64,000 bases of DNA from Flagellimonas flava (GCF_900129665.1 NZ_FQWL01000004.1:186001-250000); one strand, 5' to 3'; positions 42,918 to 53,237 are shown, counted from the first letter of the stretch. Notes: generated by a model from the sequence alone, not told the origin. Program-made: numbers and translations.

Positions 42918-43776
42918 ATTCTCGTACCGGCTGATTGGTAATCAGGTCGATGTACAAATTAATTTTCTTCTTCAGTTCCTTTCGATGGGCAATAAAATCC
43001 AAAAACCCATGTTCCTTAACGAATTCTGAAGTTTGAAACCCTTCGGGTAAATCCTTCCCCACGGTATCCTTGACTACCCGTGGGCCGGCAAAACCAATTA
43101 ATGCTCCTGGTTCCGCAATATTAATGTCACCTAGCATTGCGTAGGAAGCTGTTGTACCTCCTGTGGTTGGATCAGTACATAGGGAAATATAGGGCACTTT
43201 GGCTTCTGCCAATTGAGCCAGCTTCGCTGATGTTTTGGCAAGCTGCATTAAGGATAGTGCGGCTTCCATCATTCGAGCTCCCCCGGACTTTGAAATCATC
43301 AAGAAGGGAATTTTCTTCTTTTTGGCCACATCAATGGCCCGGGAAATCTTTTCACCCACAACACTTCCCATTGATCCACCAATAAAGCTAAAGTCCATAC
43401 AGGCAATGACCAATTCCTTGCCCATGGATTTTCCCACAGCGGTACGAACGGCATCTTTCAATCCTGTTTTTTGTTGCGCTGCTTTCAGCCTTTCGGAGTA
43501 TTTTTTAGTGTCCACAAATTTTAGTGGATCCTTGGCGGATAACTTCTCATCCAATTCCTTGAACTTGTTATCGTCAAATAAGATCTCAAAATATTCCTTG
43601 CTTCCAATACGGACATGGTAATCATCCTCGGGGCTAACGTAAAAGTTTTTGGCCAAATCTTCGGATTCCACAATTTTACCTGTGGGCGACTTATACCATA
43701 GGCCCCTAGGGGTGTCTTTTTTCTCCTCCGTAGCTGTTTGTATTCCCTTTTCCTTTCTCTTAAACCAAGACGACAT
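42916..43776 (-). CDS. accD: Acetyl-CoA carboxylase carboxyltransferase beta subunit
   Basis: This 286-residue subunit transfers CO2 from biotin to acetyl-CoA. The catalytic domain is intact: [49 protein letters not shown] and IGFAGPRVV. The usual N-terminal zinc ribbon is degenerate: the sites where the CxxC pairs should be read KSPTG (about residue 29-33) and VSPEDDYH (47-54), so no cysteines remain. This is a known trait of the group as I recall it. It lies 37 bp downstream of fbaA on the same strand. Confidence 0.95.
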   Translation of the reverse strand: MSSWFKRKEKGIQTATEEKKDTPRGLWYKSPTGKIVESEDLAKNFYVSPEDDYHVRIGSKEYFEILFDDNKFKELDEKLSAKDPLKFVDTKKYSERLKAAQQKTGLKDAVRTAVGKSMGKELVIACMDFSFIGGSMGSVVGEKISRAIDVAKKKKIPFLMISKSGGARMMEAALSLMQLAKTSAKLAQLAEAKVPYISLCTDPTTGGTTASYAMLGDINIAEPGALIGFAGPRVVKDTVGKDLPEGFQTSEFVKEHGFLDFIAHRKELKKKINLYIDLITNQPVRE

Positions 43777-43813
43777 ACAATAAAATTAAGTTAAACGGCT
43801 ATTAAAGCTACTA

Positions 43814-44881
43814 CTATAAGGTATTGATGTTATTCAAGTCCTCAAAAGCTTTCTTCAATCTTTCAACAAAAGCTTTTTCTCCTTCACGAAGCCAAACTCG
43901 GGGATCGTAAAATTTCTTGTTGGGTTGGTCAGCCCCATCTGGATTCCCTATTTGGGATTGAAGGTAACCGGATTTATCCTGAACGTAATCACGCACTCCG
44001 GATAGGAAAGCGTATTGCAGGTCGGTATCGATGTTCATTTTGATTACCCCGTAACCAATGGATTCCCTTATCTCCTCAACAGATGAACCAGAACCTCCGT
44101 GAAAAACAAAATCAATATGATTATGCTCCACACCGTATTTTTCGGATACGAATTCTTGGGAATTTTTAAGAATTTTAGGTGTTAAAGTAACGTTTCCAGG
44201 TTTGTAGACTCCATGTACGTTGCCAAAAGCTGCAGCTATGGTAAATTTTGGACTTACTTTGGAAAGTTCCTCATAAGCATAAGCCACTTCTTCCGGTTGG
44301 GTATACAATTTAGAACTGTCCACATCGGTATTGTCCACACCGTCTTCTTCTCCCCCGGTAACCCCTAGTTCAATTTCCAAGGTCATGTCCATCTTGCTCA
44401 TGCGTTCCAAATAGCTTTTGCAGATTTCAATGTTTTCCTCAATGGGTTCTTCGGATAGATCGATCATGTGCGAACTAAAAAGGGACTTTCCCGTAGCTGC
44501 ATAATGTTCTTCACTAGCTTCCAGCATCCCATCGATCCATGGCAACAACTTTTTGGCGCAATGGTCTGTATGCAATATAACTGTTGCCCCATAGGCCTCA
44601 GCCAATTGGTGCACATGTTTTGCTCCTGCAACAGCACCTAGTACTGCTGCTCTTTGGTTTTCATTTGATAGTCCTTTACCGGCGTTGAACTGGGCTCCCC
44701 CATTAGAGAATTGAACGATAACCGGTGAGTTCAAAGCGGCGGTAGTTTCCAAAACGGAATTGATTGTGTTGGAACCAATTACGTTAACCGCTGGAAGGGC
44801 ATAACCGTTTTCTTTGGCATGGTTGAAAATGGCCTGGACTTCATCGCCAGTAGCCACTCCGGGCTTGATATTGTGGGACAT
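43814..44881 (-). CDS. fbaA: Class II fructose-bisphosphate aldolase
   Basis: This 355-residue zinc aldolase cleaves fructose 1,6-bisphosphate. Motifs: VILHTDHCAKKLLPW (zinc His and catalytic Asp), ELGVTGGEEDGV, FGNVHGVYKPG, FVFHGGSGSS and KMNIDTDLQ. The family length of about 355 fits the type A group. A TACTTTTG box at 44914-44921 lies 32 bp before the ATG. Confidence 0.97.
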   Translation of the reverse strand: MSHNIKPGVATGDEVQAIFNHAKENGYALPAVNVIGSNTINSVLETTAALNSPVIVQFSNGGAQFNAGKGLSNENQRAAVLGAVAGAKHVHQLAEAYGATVILHTDHCAKKLLPWIDGMLEASEEHYAATGKSLFSSHMIDLSEEPIEENIEICKSYLERMSKMDMTLEIELGVTGGEEDGVDNTDVDSSKLYTQPEEVAYAYEELSKVSPKFTIAAAFGNVHGVYKPGNVTLTPKILKNSQEFVSEKYGVEHNHIDFVFHGGSGSSVEEIRESIGYGVIKMNIDTDLQYAFLSGVRDYVQDKSGYLQSQIGNPDGADQPNKKFYDPRVWLREGEKAFVERLKKAFEDLNNINTL

Positions 44882-44913
44882 AGTTTTAGTTAGTTATGAG
44901 TTAAATTAAGGAA

Positions 44914-44921
44914 CAAAAGTA
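44914..44921 (-). promoter_or_regulatory. -7 box for fbaA-accD
   Basis: On the minus strand the sequence reads TACTTTTG, an exact TAnnTTTG match, 32 bp before the fbaA ATG. Confidence 0.55.
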
Positions 44922-44935
44922 ATAAAATATTTAGT

Positions 44936-47515
44936 CTAGAAAGGATAATTGATACCTATATTGAATACGGCATTTTTAAGGTTGTAGTCCCTAAACCAAC
45001 GTTTGGACCATTCTTCTGCCGGATTGTAGGTTTTGAAGCCCATATCCAAACGGAAAACGAAGTAGGTGAAATCGTATCTTAGTCCCATCCCGGTGCCCAG
45101 TGCCAGATCCGCAAGTGAGGAGAAATTATCAAAAATGGCATCTGGATTGTCCTCATTGTCAAAAACATTCCAAATATTTCCAGCATCTGCAAAAAAGGCA
45201 CCTTTTACATCTCCGGCTATAGGAAAACGATACTCCAGATTTAGGGCTATTTTAAGATTGGCCTCGTTAAAGTCATTAATGTTATTGGTGCTTCCAGGTC
45301 CTAGCTCATAAGCATTCCAAGCCCTATTGTCGTTGGAACCACCTGCAAAGTAACTTCGAACAAAAGGTACACTCTCAGAATTCCCATAAGGAACCGCCAT
45401 ACCAAAAAAGCTTCTAAAGGCCAAGACTTTGGAGTCTGCCAATTCCCAATGTTTTATATAATCCAGTTCAGTTTTAAGGTATTGGGTAAAAGGCACCCCA
45501 AAAACCAATAGCTGATCGTTGTCGTTCTTATTATAAGGAACCACGTCCTCCAAAAGGGAAAGTAAGTTGCCTGCACTTTCCAATTTGAATCTGAACTGGT
45601 AAAAATCATTGTCATTGATGTCCAGTTTACTGTTTTTGGTAAAGGTGTAGTTACTGGCAAAAATGAGGTTGTTTTCGGTAAGGCGCTGTCTCCTTTCCTC
45701 AATACTCCTAACCGTAGCCAAATCATCATTGTCTATATCAAAACCAGGCTGCAGCACAGCATCTGTGAAGGCGGTGGTGCCGTCGGGAATCAATAATTCC
45801 AGATCATCATCATCATCCTGGCCGGGGTCAACATTTTCATCATAAAAGGATGCAAAATCTGGATTGGTCTCAAATTGATCTGCGACCTCATCCAAACGGC
45901 TATAGGTGTTACGATACTCATTGAAGAAATTGTCCGGGTTCACGTTTCGTACAAACTCCACGTTCAAAAGTTCAATATTGTGTTTTAAGCGGGTGTCCGG
46001 GGACCAATTAAAGGAGAGTACCGAGTTAAATGACTGCCTGTCCAAACCAATGTTTTTCTGAAAATTTGTACCCACCAAAAACCTACTTTGCGGTAACATA
46101 TAATATGGAATCACATTTTCCGTGCTGAATGGGAGCCATATCCTTGGGAATGTAATATTAATGTCTCCACCCAGCTCTGAGGTAAACTCACCATCGGACA
46201 AGGAGGCATCGCTCAAAAGACCCACAGAGCCCCTGGCATTGATACTTAAAGTTTCCGCACCACCAAATACGTTTCTGGTGATTACACCGGCGCTAAAGGC
46301 GGTACCTATTCGTTGGATGTTGGAATGGGTAATGTCAAAATCCAGATTCAAGGAGAATTTGGGTCTTGGGGATAGGTAGATGTTTGAAATAAGCCGCGCC
46401 TGGGTCGTATCCGGAATGAATTCCATGTTGGGATAGCGGAAGGTATTGAGGTTCGTGATTTGTCTGTATGACCTAATACGATCCAAATCCCTGTATACGC
46501 TATCTTTTTCAAAAAAAATGGCATCGGTTAGTGCCTTGGGCTTGTATTTTAGTTCGTCGTGATAAAAAATGGTATAGTCCTCATAGTTAATGGACTTTAG
46601 CGAATCTGCATTTCCATTAATTTGATAATCCGCATAAATATTGATTTTTTCAAATCGATGAATCCTATACGGACTAACGTTGCTGATACTATCCCCAATA
46701 CTTCGCGGTTTCTGGACATTTAACTGTACATCCATGAGCTGGTCATTGGCCACTTTAGATGTGTCCCTTAAGATGTCGTAGTTAATGGAGCTTTCCTGAA
46801 AATTGTAAACCCCTGAATTTCTAAAAAGCGCGGTAAGCCGTTCTCGCTCACTATTGAATTTGGCCAAATCAAACTGATCTCCATCTTTCACAAAGGATTC
46901 AGAAGCAGCAACGTTGTAAATGGAATCCAATTCTGGAGAGGTAATGTTTTTGATAATGGTATCCAGCATGAAAGGTTGCTCCAATTGGATTCGATATTCA
47001 ATTTCTGCACGTTTTTTACGCTTTCCTTGCACTATGGTATAATGCCCCGTATTGTTGAAATACCCCTTGCTATTATAATAGGCTTTTAGCCTGTCCACTG
47101 TTTTTTGGGTAAGTGCGGTGTCAATAATCGAAGGAGGCTCCCCTATACGTTTTAAAAACTCACTGGCTCCTTTGACCACAAAGGATTCCCTTAATCGGTT
47201 AACTTGCTTTTCGGAAAGAAAGTTGTTGAGTCGTTTTTCTCTTTTTTCTTTTCTGTGCAGCCAATCGGTGAAAGAGGAATCGGGATTTTCCTTGGCCAGA
47301 TTATACAAATTGAGTCGTAATGGGTAACCTAGTACACTGCTATTGGGTTTTTGGGAGATAAGACTTCGAATGTCCTCGTCCTTAATTTTGTCCTCGTCGG
47401 TGTAAATGGAATTCTTGGTAAGCAGTAATTCCCCGTCATCCACCTTTTTAAGGGTATTGCAGCCAAGCATGGTCAGCATAAGCAACAATAATCCTATTTT
47501 TGCCCAGTAATGCAT
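44936..47515 (-). CDS. tamL: TamL-type outer-membrane lipoprotein barrel (BamA/TamA family)
   Basis: This 859-residue Omp85-family protein begins with a lipoprotein signal (LLLLMLTMLGC), followed by POTRA-like repeats up to about residue 370 and a C-terminal barrel ending in aromatic NAVFNIGINYPF, with the conserved motif GSNDNRAWNAYELGPG (VRGF/Y-equivalent loop). The lipid anchor on an Omp85 protein is the hallmark of TamL in Bacteroidetes. The ATG at 47515 is supported by a promoter box at 47543-47550 that would lie inside a longer frame. It inserts or assembles outer-membrane proteins. Confidence 0.88.
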   Translation of the reverse strand: MHYWAKIGLLLLMLTMLGCNTLKKVDDGELLLTKNSIYTDEDKIKDEDIRSLISQKPNSSVLGYPLRLNLYNLAKENPDSSFTDWLHRKEKREKRLNNFLSEKQVNRLRESFVVKGASEFLKRIGEPPSIIDTALTQKTVDRLKAYYNSKGYFNNTGHYTIVQGKRKKRAEIEYRIQLEQPFMLDTIIKNITSPELDSIYNVAASESFVKDGDQFDLAKFNSERERLTALFRNSGVYNFQESSINYDILRDTSKVANDQLMDVQLNVQKPRSIGDSISNVSPYRIHRFEKINIYADYQINGNADSLKSINYEDYTIFYHDELKYKPKALTDAIFFEKDSVYRDLDRIRSYRQITNLNTFRYPNMEFIPDTTQARLISNIYLSPRPKFSLNLDFDITHSNIQRIGTAFSAGVITRNVFGGAETLSINARGSVGLLSDASLSDGEFTSELGGDINITFPRIWLPFSTENVIPYYMLPQSRFLVGTNFQKNIGLDRQSFNSVLSFNWSPDTRLKHNIELLNVEFVRNVNPDNFFNEYRNTYSRLDEVADQFETNPDFASFYDENVDPGQDDDDDLELLIPDGTTAFTDAVLQPGFDIDNDDLATVRSIEERRQRLTENNLIFASNYTFTKNSKLDINDNDFYQFRFKLESAGNLLSLLEDVVPYNKNDNDQLLVFGVPFTQYLKTELDYIKHWELADSKVLAFRSFFGMAVPYGNSESVPFVRSYFAGGSNDNRAWNAYELGPGSTNNINDFNEANLKIALNLEYRFPIAGDVKGAFFADAGNIWNVFDNEDNPDAIFDNFSSLADLALGTGMGLRYDFTYFVFRLDMGFKTYNPAEEWSKRWFRDYNLKNAVFNIGINYPF

Positions 47516-47542
47516 TAGACCATAAGAACCCCTCATAGACGC

Positions 47543-47550
47543 CAAAAATA
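47543..47550 (-). promoter_or_regulatory. -7 box for tamL
   Basis: On the minus strand the sequence is TATTTTTG (TAnnTTTG), 27 bp before the preferred ATG at 47515. Confidence 0.5.
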
Positions 47551-47560
47551 CACGATTTAG

Positions 47561-48277
47561 ATGGTTACCAAAAACCAAATTAAACTAGTTGCTAGCTTAC
47601 AGCAAAAAAAGTACCGAACTCAACACAAGCTGTTTGTTGTAGAAGGAAAAAAGACAGTTTTGGAACTTGTGGAGGCAGGTTTGAAGGTTTATGAACTATT
47701 TGCGGAAACAGGGGCGGAACTGGGTCGGTCCATTGATTATATCGAGTTGTCCAATAAGGATTTTAAGCAGATTAGTGGACAAAAGACCCCAAGTGGAATT
47801 CTTGGGGTTTTTCATATTCCAGAACCACAAGGCATTGCTGAAATGGGCTGGGTGGTGGCTTTGGATGCCGTTAGGGATCCCGGAAACTTGGGGACCATCA
47901 TACGGTTATGTGATTGGTTTGGGATAACGCAATTGGTCTGTTCGGAGGATACGGTAGATTGTTATAATCCCAAAGTATTGCAAGCGACAATGGGTTCAAT
48001 AGCTAGGGTTACTATCAACTATGTTGACTTAGAAACGTACTGTCGAAACACCCAACTTCCGTTATACGGTGCGTTTATGGATGGAGATGTGGTTTATAAG
48101 AAACAGATGTCGCATGCTGGAATTTTGGTATTGGGCAATGAGGCCAATGGTATTTCCACCAAAATTGCAGCCTTGGTGGGGGAGCGAATCGCTATTCCCC
48201 AATTTGGGGAGGCCACTGCGGAGAGTTTGAATGTAGCAACAGCCGCTGCAATTCTCCTCAACGAAATCCGCCGCTAG
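47561..48277 (+). CDS. SpoU/TrmH-family RNA 2'-O-methyltransferase
   Basis: This 238-residue protein has an N-terminal substrate-binding part (KYRTQHKLFVVEGKKTVLELVEAG) and a C-terminal SPOUT knot with VALDAVRDPGNLGTIIRLCDWFGI, LVLGNEANGIS and IPQFGEATAESLNVATAAAILLNEI, the three SpoU motifs. It methylates a ribose in rRNA or tRNA. It is divergent from tamL with 45 bp between. Confidence 0.92.
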   Translation: MVTKNQIKLVASLQQKKYRTQHKLFVVEGKKTVLELVEAGLKVYELFAETGAELGRSIDYIELSNKDFKQISGQKTPSGILGVFHIPEPQGIAEMGWVVALDAVRDPGNLGTIIRLCDWFGITQLVCSEDTVDCYNPKVLQATMGSIARVTINYVDLETYCRNTQLPLYGAFMDGDVVYKKQMSHAGILVLGNEANGISTKIAALVGERIAIPQFGEATAESLNVATAAAILLNEIRR

Positions 48278-48304
48278 GTAGTTAAGGTTAAAATGGCAAG
48301 GAAA

Positions 48305-49003
48305 TTACTCAAACGTAAAGTTGATAAAGAACCCTCTGGTGCGTATTCCACTAATGTTCCCGGTCCATGGACTATTGGGGTCATCGTCCGGAACCAGTTC
48401 GTCCGATAACGCAAATACTCCTCGAATGGAAGGTGAGAACTTGAAGTACTCCGTATAAATATCAATACCAAACCCAAGTTCGTAACCATAAACGTTTTTC
48501 TTCATTCGGAATTCTCCACTACTATTGTCGTCCAAGCTATCTTCCTTGGCTCCTAGATTGAGGGAGGTATAAACCCCTCCGGTGATATAAGGCTTCCAGT
48601 TCCCAAATCTTTTGGTGCTGGCCTTTAGTAATAAAGGAAACCTGATATAAGTGGACCGAACTTCCCTGATAGCATCCGCTTCCGATGTAAACCCTGGAAA
48701 CCCCAATATTCGTTGTGCATAGAGAAGTCCCGGTTCAAAGCGTACGTCCAAAAATTCATTAATACGCATTTCCCCGATCAGCCCTACATTGAAACCGAGA
48801 CTTTTATCAACTAAAACGTCTTGGCCTATATCATTCTCGTATTCAAACTGAAAATCATATTGGTTGAACCCTAGATAGTAGCCCCAGTTGAGGAACTTCA
48901 AATCTTCCGACTGGAGATTGAGTACAGGGTCTTCCTTGAATTGGGCAGTGGAGTTTGAACATACCAAAAGGAGCACGGCAAACAACGATAAGAGGTTTTT
49001 CAT
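48305..49003 (-). CDS. porT: PorT, type IX secretion barrel component
   Basis: This 232-residue outer-membrane protein has a signal peptide (LLSLFAVLLLVCSNSTAQ) and an eight-strand-like beta-barrel (YYLGFNQYDFQFEYE, VDKSLGFNVGLIGEMRINEFLDVRFEPGLLYAQ, GFFINFTFE at the end). Length and motifs match PorT, needed for type IX secretion and gliding. The ATG at 49003 suits the signal peptide. It lies 4 bp downstream of ubiE, the usual partner. Confidence 0.85.
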   Translation of the reverse strand: MKNLLSLFAVLLLVCSNSTAQFKEDPVLNLQSEDLKFLNWGYYLGFNQYDFQFEYENDIGQDVLVDKSLGFNVGLIGEMRINEFLDVRFEPGLLYAQRILGFPGFTSEADAIREVRSTYIRFPLLLKASTKRFGNWKPYITGGVYTSLNLGAKEDSLDDNSSGEFRMKKNVYGYELGFGIDIYTEYFKFSPSIRGVFALSDELVPDDDPNSPWTGNISGIRTRGFFINFTFE

Positions 49004-49007
49004 CAAA

Positions 49008-49736
49008 TTATTTTGTAGCGACATAAATAGATGCCACCCCAAATGTCTGGGGCATGTTCTCTATTCCTATAAACCCAATTTTGGCCAAAATATTGTTGAA
49101 TTCCTGACCATGTGGGAAAACAGATGCGGATTCGCTCAAATATCCGTAGGCATTCCGGTCCTTGGAGAAAACTTTGCCTATTCCAGTAAGAATGTATTTT
49201 GTGTAAAGTCGGTACCCCTGTTTAAATGGTGTTTTTGATGGAACCGAAGTTTCTAGGATGACCAAATTGCCGCCAGGTTTTAGTACCCGGAGGATTTCGC
49301 TAAGACCCTTCTCCAAATTTTCAAAGTTTCGCACCCCAAAGGCCACTGTGACTGCGTCAAAGGTGTTGTCCTCAAAAGAAAGATTTTCGCTGTCGCCCAC
49401 AACCATTTTAATGGTTTCCTGTAACTTTTTGCTGGTTACCTTTTCGGTGCCCACTTCCAACATTCCAGGTGAAATATCCAGTCCAATTATTTTTTCGGCT
49501 CCCGTGGCCACAAGTGCAATGGCCAGGTCCCCCGTACCTGTGGCAATGTCCAAAATGGCTTTTGGGGATTTCTTCTTTAATAGGGAAACCACACGTTTGC
49601 GCCACTTCACGTCTACTCCAAAGGAAATGACCCTGTTCAGTCGGTCATAATTCTTGGAAATGGTATCGAACATTTGGGTCACTTGTTCCTTTTTTCCAAG
49701 ATCGGAGCGCTTATAAGGTTTGACTTTTTCGGACAT
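49008..49736 (-). CDS. ubiE: Demethylmenaquinone methyltransferase
   Basis: This 242-residue SAM-dependent enzyme makes menaquinone from demethylmenaquinone, the respiratory quinone of this group. Motifs: [60 protein letters not shown] and the C-terminal [10 protein letters not shown]. The ATG at 49736 is preferred, since a TATATTTG box at 49753-49760 (minus strand) would otherwise lie within the frame. Confidence 0.96.
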   Translation of the reverse strand: MSEKVKPYKRSDLGKKEQVTQMFDTISKNYDRLNRVISFGVDVKWRKRVVSLLKKKSPKAILDIATGTGDLAIALVATGAEKIIGLDISPGMLEVGTEKVTSKKLQETIKMVVGDSENLSFEDNTFDAVTVAFGVRNFENLEKGLSEILRVLKPGGNLVILETSVPSKTPFKQGYRLYTKYILTGIGKVFSKDRNAYGYLSESASVFPHGQEFNNILAKIGFIGIENMPQTFGVASIYVATK

Positions 49737-49752
49737 CTGCAAAATTTGCTGG

Positions 49753-49760
49753 CAAATATA
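49753..49760 (-). promoter_or_regulatory. -7 box for ubiE-porT
   Basis: The minus strand reads TATATTTG, an exact consensus match. The leader would be very short, 16 bp from the box to the ATG at 49736. Confidence 0.5.
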
Positions 49761-49798
49761 CAACATAGCCCTATGGGAGGCTTACAAAAATAATTGTG

Positions 49799-49806
49799 TA
49801 ATTTTG
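49799..49806 (+). promoter_or_regulatory. Possible -7 box for trkA
   Basis: TAATTTTG fits TAnnTTTG and lies 127 bp before trkA. No closer box was found, but the distance makes it uncertain. Confidence 0.3.
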
Positions 49807-49933
49807 CCCAACAATTAGGGAAGGCTTTCCCGTATCATGTTATATATGTGTCTTTTGGACCGAAGTTTCTATTCTTTTTTTACCCTTTGTAAAACACAAA
49901 TTGAATTTATTTAACAACATCTTATTCTAATCG

Positions 49934-51283
49934 ATGAAGATAATTATTGCTGGAGCAGGTGAGGTAGGCTTTCATTTGGCAAAACTATTGTCCTATGAAG
50001 CACAGGATATCACGTTGATAGATACAGACAAGGAAAGTTTGACCTATGCAGATAATCACTTGGATATAAGGGTGCTGCGAGGCGATGCTACTTCTATAGA
50101 AGTGCTAATGGACGCCAAGGTGGAGAGTTCGGAATTGGTGATTGGTGTAACCGCATCGGAAACCACAAACCTGACCCTTTGCATGTTGGCCAAGCAACTC
50201 GGCTGCAAGCGAACCATTGCTCGAATATCCAACACGGAGTTCATGGACAATCGGGAACTTATCAAATTTGATGAGTTAGGTATCGATGAGTTGATTTCAC
50301 CAGAGAAATTGGCAGCAACGGAAATCCAGCTCCTTTTAAACCAATCTGCATTCAACGACACCTATGAATTTGAAGGTGGGTTGCTCACCATGATCGGAGT
50401 ATTTCTTCCAAAATCGGCTCCCTTTGTTGGGAATATGGTGAAGGAAGCGGCTAAGATTTTTCCTGAGTTGCACTTTATGCCCATCGCTTTGCAACGCATG
50501 GGAACCCAGTTTACGTTAATTCCCCGAGGGGATACGGTTTTTAAGGAGGGGGATCAGGTCTATTTCATTACTACCAATGAAGGGGTGGATGAGCTCTATA
50601 AACTGACCGGGATGCAGAAGAAGGAGATTAAAAATGTAATGATCCTTGGAGGGAGTAAAGTTGGGTTTAAGACAGCTAGGGACCTGTGCACCAAAAAGTT
50701 TAACGTAAAACTTATTGAAAAAGACAAGGAAAAGGCCTTTGACATTGCAGATGATCTTCCCCATGCGCTGGTAATTAATGGTGATGGTAGAAATGTGGAG
50801 CTTTTGGATGAGGAAAGTTTGGATTCCATGGATGCCTTTATCGCGGTAACCGGAAATTCAGAGACAAACATTATGTCCTGCTTGGTGGCCAAATCGAAAA
50901 AAATAAAGAAGACCATCGCCATGGTGGAAAACATGGATTACTTTCAATTATCCCATTCTATTGGCGTGGATACCTTGATCAACAAAAAACTTTTGGCGGC
51001 CAACAATATATTTAGATATATCCGTAGGGGAGAAGTATTGGCCCTAACCCGTTTGAACAACCTAAATGCAGAAATTCTTGAGTTTGAGGTAAAAGCTACC
51101 TCCTTGGTAAACGGTGAAATCATTAGAGAGCTGAATTTCCCAAGAGAGGCAAGTATTGGAGGTGTTATACGGGACGGAAAGGGCATTATTGCCCTTGGGG
51201 ACTTCAAAATCCTGGAAGGCGATAGGGTTGTGGTCTGTTGCTTGCCCAAAGCGATTCCACGAATAGAAAAGCTCTTCTTATAA
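49934..51283 (+). CDS. trkA: Trk potassium uptake regulator TrkA
   Basis: This 449-residue cytoplasmic protein has two RCK units, each with an NAD-binding motif (AGAGEVGFHLAKLL at the start and LGGSKVGFKTARDL near residue 240) and a TrkA_C domain. It gates the TrkH channel. It ends where trkH begins (TAATG overlap), so the two subunits are coupled. Confidence 0.95.
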   Translation: MKIIIAGAGEVGFHLAKLLSYEAQDITLIDTDKESLTYADNHLDIRVLRGDATSIEVLMDAKVESSELVIGVTASETTNLTLCMLAKQLGCKRTIARISNTEFMDNRELIKFDELGIDELISPEKLAATEIQLLLNQSAFNDTYEFEGGLLTMIGVFLPKSAPFVGNMVKEAAKIFPELHFMPIALQRMGTQFTLIPRGDTVFKEGDQVYFITTNEGVDELYKLTGMQKKEIKNVMILGGSKVGFKTARDLCTKKFNVKLIEKDKEKAFDIADDLPHALVINGDGRNVELLDEESLDSMDAFIAVTGNSETNIMSCLVAKSKKIKKTIAMVENMDYFQLSHSIGVDTLINKKLLAANNIFRYIRRGEVLALTRLNNLNAEILEFEVKATSLVNGEIIRELNFPREASIGGVIRDGKGIIALGDFKILEGDRVVVCCLPKAIPRIEKLFL

Positions 51284-52773
51284 TGGGCCTTAACACCAGA
51301 ATCATTGTACATATCATGGGGCTGTTGCTACTGTGCAATGGTTCGTTTATGCTGCTGGCAGCCTTTGTTAGCGGTATTTACAAAGACGGGGCGACACTGG
51401 ATATTACCTTAGCGGCCATTGTTACCATGCTTTTTGGGGTGATGGCCATGTTCTATACCAGAGGCCATAAAAAAGAAGTCAAACGAAAGGAAGGGTATAT
51501 TGTAGTGACTTTTGGCTGGATCATTATGTCCATGTCCGGAACCTTGCCCTACATATTCTCCGGGGCCATTCCCAATATCACCGATGCTTTTTTCGAAACG
51601 ATTTCTGGGTATACAACAACTGGAGCATCCATATTGGATGACATTGAAGCCCTCCCTGCCGGAATCTTGTTTTGGCGAAGTCTTACCCACTGGATTGGGG
51701 GTATGGGGATAATTGTTTTGGCTATTGCCATTTTACCGCTTTTGGGAATAGGGGGGATGCAGTTGTTCGCTGCTGAAGCTCCAGGACCTGTGGGCGACAA
51801 ATTACACCCTAGAATTACAGATACGGCAAAGCGTTTATGGCTTATCTATTTTGGGTATACGGTCGCTGAAACCATTTTGCTCAAGTTGGCCGGAATGTCA
51901 CTTTTCGATGCAATGAACCATTCCTTGGCCACCCTTTCCACGGGAGGTTTCTCTACAAAGAATGCTAGTTTGGCTTATTGGAACAATCAACCTTTGATTC
52001 AGTATATCACCATTTTGTTCATGTTTTTGGCCGGTAGCAATTTCGTATTGAGCTATTTCGCTTTCACCGGCAAGGTGCAACGAATTTTAAAGGACGAGGA
52101 ATTTAAGTATTATTCCATTTTTATAGTGCTTTTCACCCTCACCGCATTTCTTGTGGTATATCTAAGGGCAGATGTAGCCGTTTCCAATTTTCACCCCATG
52201 GTTTGGGGTGAAGCGGAAAGTGCTTTTAGACATACCCTGTTTCAGGTAGTGGCCATTGTAACTACGACAGGATTTGTCACTGCTGATTTTACCAGTTGGA
52301 CGCCTTTCCTAACCGTTTTCTTCTTCGGATTGATGTTTTTGGGAGGTTCTGCCGGTTCCACCGCGGGCGGTATCAAAGTAATGCGACACCTGTTGATCAT
52401 TAAAAATGGATTGTTGGAGTTTAAGCGAACCCTGCATACCAATGCGGTGATTCCCGTTCGTTATAACGAAAAAACGGTGACAGAGCATATCGTCTACAAC
52501 ATAATAGCCTTTTTTGTGCTCTACATGCTACTTTTTATTATCGGTTCACTGGTGCTTGGATTTTTAGGACTTGACTTTGTTTCTGCCATTGGGGGTTCTG
52601 CCTCCTCTTTGGGCAATGTTGGGCCGGCATTGGGCAGTTTGAATCCAGTAAGCAATTACAATGGTCTTCCAAATTTAGGGAAATGGTGGTGTGGCTTTTT
52701 AATGCTGCTGGGGAGACTTGAGCTGTTTACGGTTTTGATCATCCTTACTCCATATTTCTGGAAAAAAACGTAG
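51283..52773 (+). CDS. trkH: Trk potassium transporter TrkH
   Basis: This 496-residue membrane channel subunit has the four pore repeats with selectivity glycines (for example GYTTTGAS, LSTGGFSTKN, TTTGFVTADF and the last GSASSLGNVGP), and about ten membrane helices. It takes up K+ with TrkA. The ATG at 51283 shares a base with the trkA stop; an upstream start would lie inside trkA. Confidence 0.95.
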   Translation: MGLNTRIIVHIMGLLLLCNGSFMLLAAFVSGIYKDGATLDITLAAIVTMLFGVMAMFYTRGHKKEVKRKEGYIVVTFGWIIMSMSGTLPYIFSGAIPNITDAFFETISGYTTTGASILDDIEALPAGILFWRSLTHWIGGMGIIVLAIAILPLLGIGGMQLFAAEAPGPVGDKLHPRITDTAKRLWLIYFGYTVAETILLKLAGMSLFDAMNHSLATLSTGGFSTKNASLAYWNNQPLIQYITILFMFLAGSNFVLSYFAFTGKVQRILKDEEFKYYSIFIVLFTLTAFLVVYLRADVAVSNFHPMVWGEAESAFRHTLFQVVAIVTTTGFVTADFTSWTPFLTVFFFGLMFLGGSAGSTAGGIKVMRHLLIIKNGLLEFKRTLHTNAVIPVRYNEKTVTEHIVYNIIAFFVLYMLLFIIGSLVLGFLGLDFVSAIGGSASSLGNVGPALGSLNPVSNYNGLPNLGKWWCGFLMLLGRLELFTVLIILTPYFWKKT

Positions 52774-52805
52774 CTTACCATTCAAATCCATCAACTCGGA
52801 TTCGA

Positions 52806-53237
52806 ATGAAGAAAACTATTTTACTCGTTGTTGCGCTGGGTATTTTGCTTCTAGCCTGCACAGCTTGGGAACAGGAGGACAAGGCTGAAATTGTCCAATT
52901 GATGCGGGAACAGGAAAGGGCTTGGTCCAACCATGACCTAGAGGGCTTCATGCAGACATACTGGAAAAGCGATTCACTAAAGTTTTACGGTGCAAGAGGT
53001 CTTACCTTGGGATGGGAAAAAACCTTGGAGGGATACAAAAAAAGATATCCCACACCGGATGAAACTGGGAGATTGAACTTCACGATTGATGACATCACCA
53101 AAATAGAGTCCAATTCTTATCATGTGATGGGGCAGTATCATCTTAAAAGGAAGGCTGGGGATGCAAATGGTGTATTTCTGATCGTCCTAAAAAAAATCAA
53201 CGGAGCATGGAAGATTGTTGCTGATATGTCCTGCTGA
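52806..53237 (+). CDS. Lipoprotein with a SnoaL/NTF2-like domain (DUF4440-like)
   Basis: This 143-residue protein has a lipoprotein signal (VALGILLLAC) and a DUF4440-like domain: AEIVQLMREQERAWSNHDLEGFMQTYW, LTLGWEKTLEGYKKRYP, NSYHVMGQYHLKRK and a final FLIVLKKINGAWKIVADMSC. This small fold hosts ligand binding or isomerase activity. It is 14 bp from the hydroxyproline-pathway gene. Confidence 0.8.
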   Translation: MKKTILLVVALGILLLACTAWEQEDKAEIVQLMREQERAWSNHDLEGFMQTYWKSDSLKFYGARGLTLGWEKTLEGYKKRYPTPDETGRLNFTIDDITKIESNSYHVMGQYHLKRKAGDANGVFLIVLKKINGAWKIVADMSC

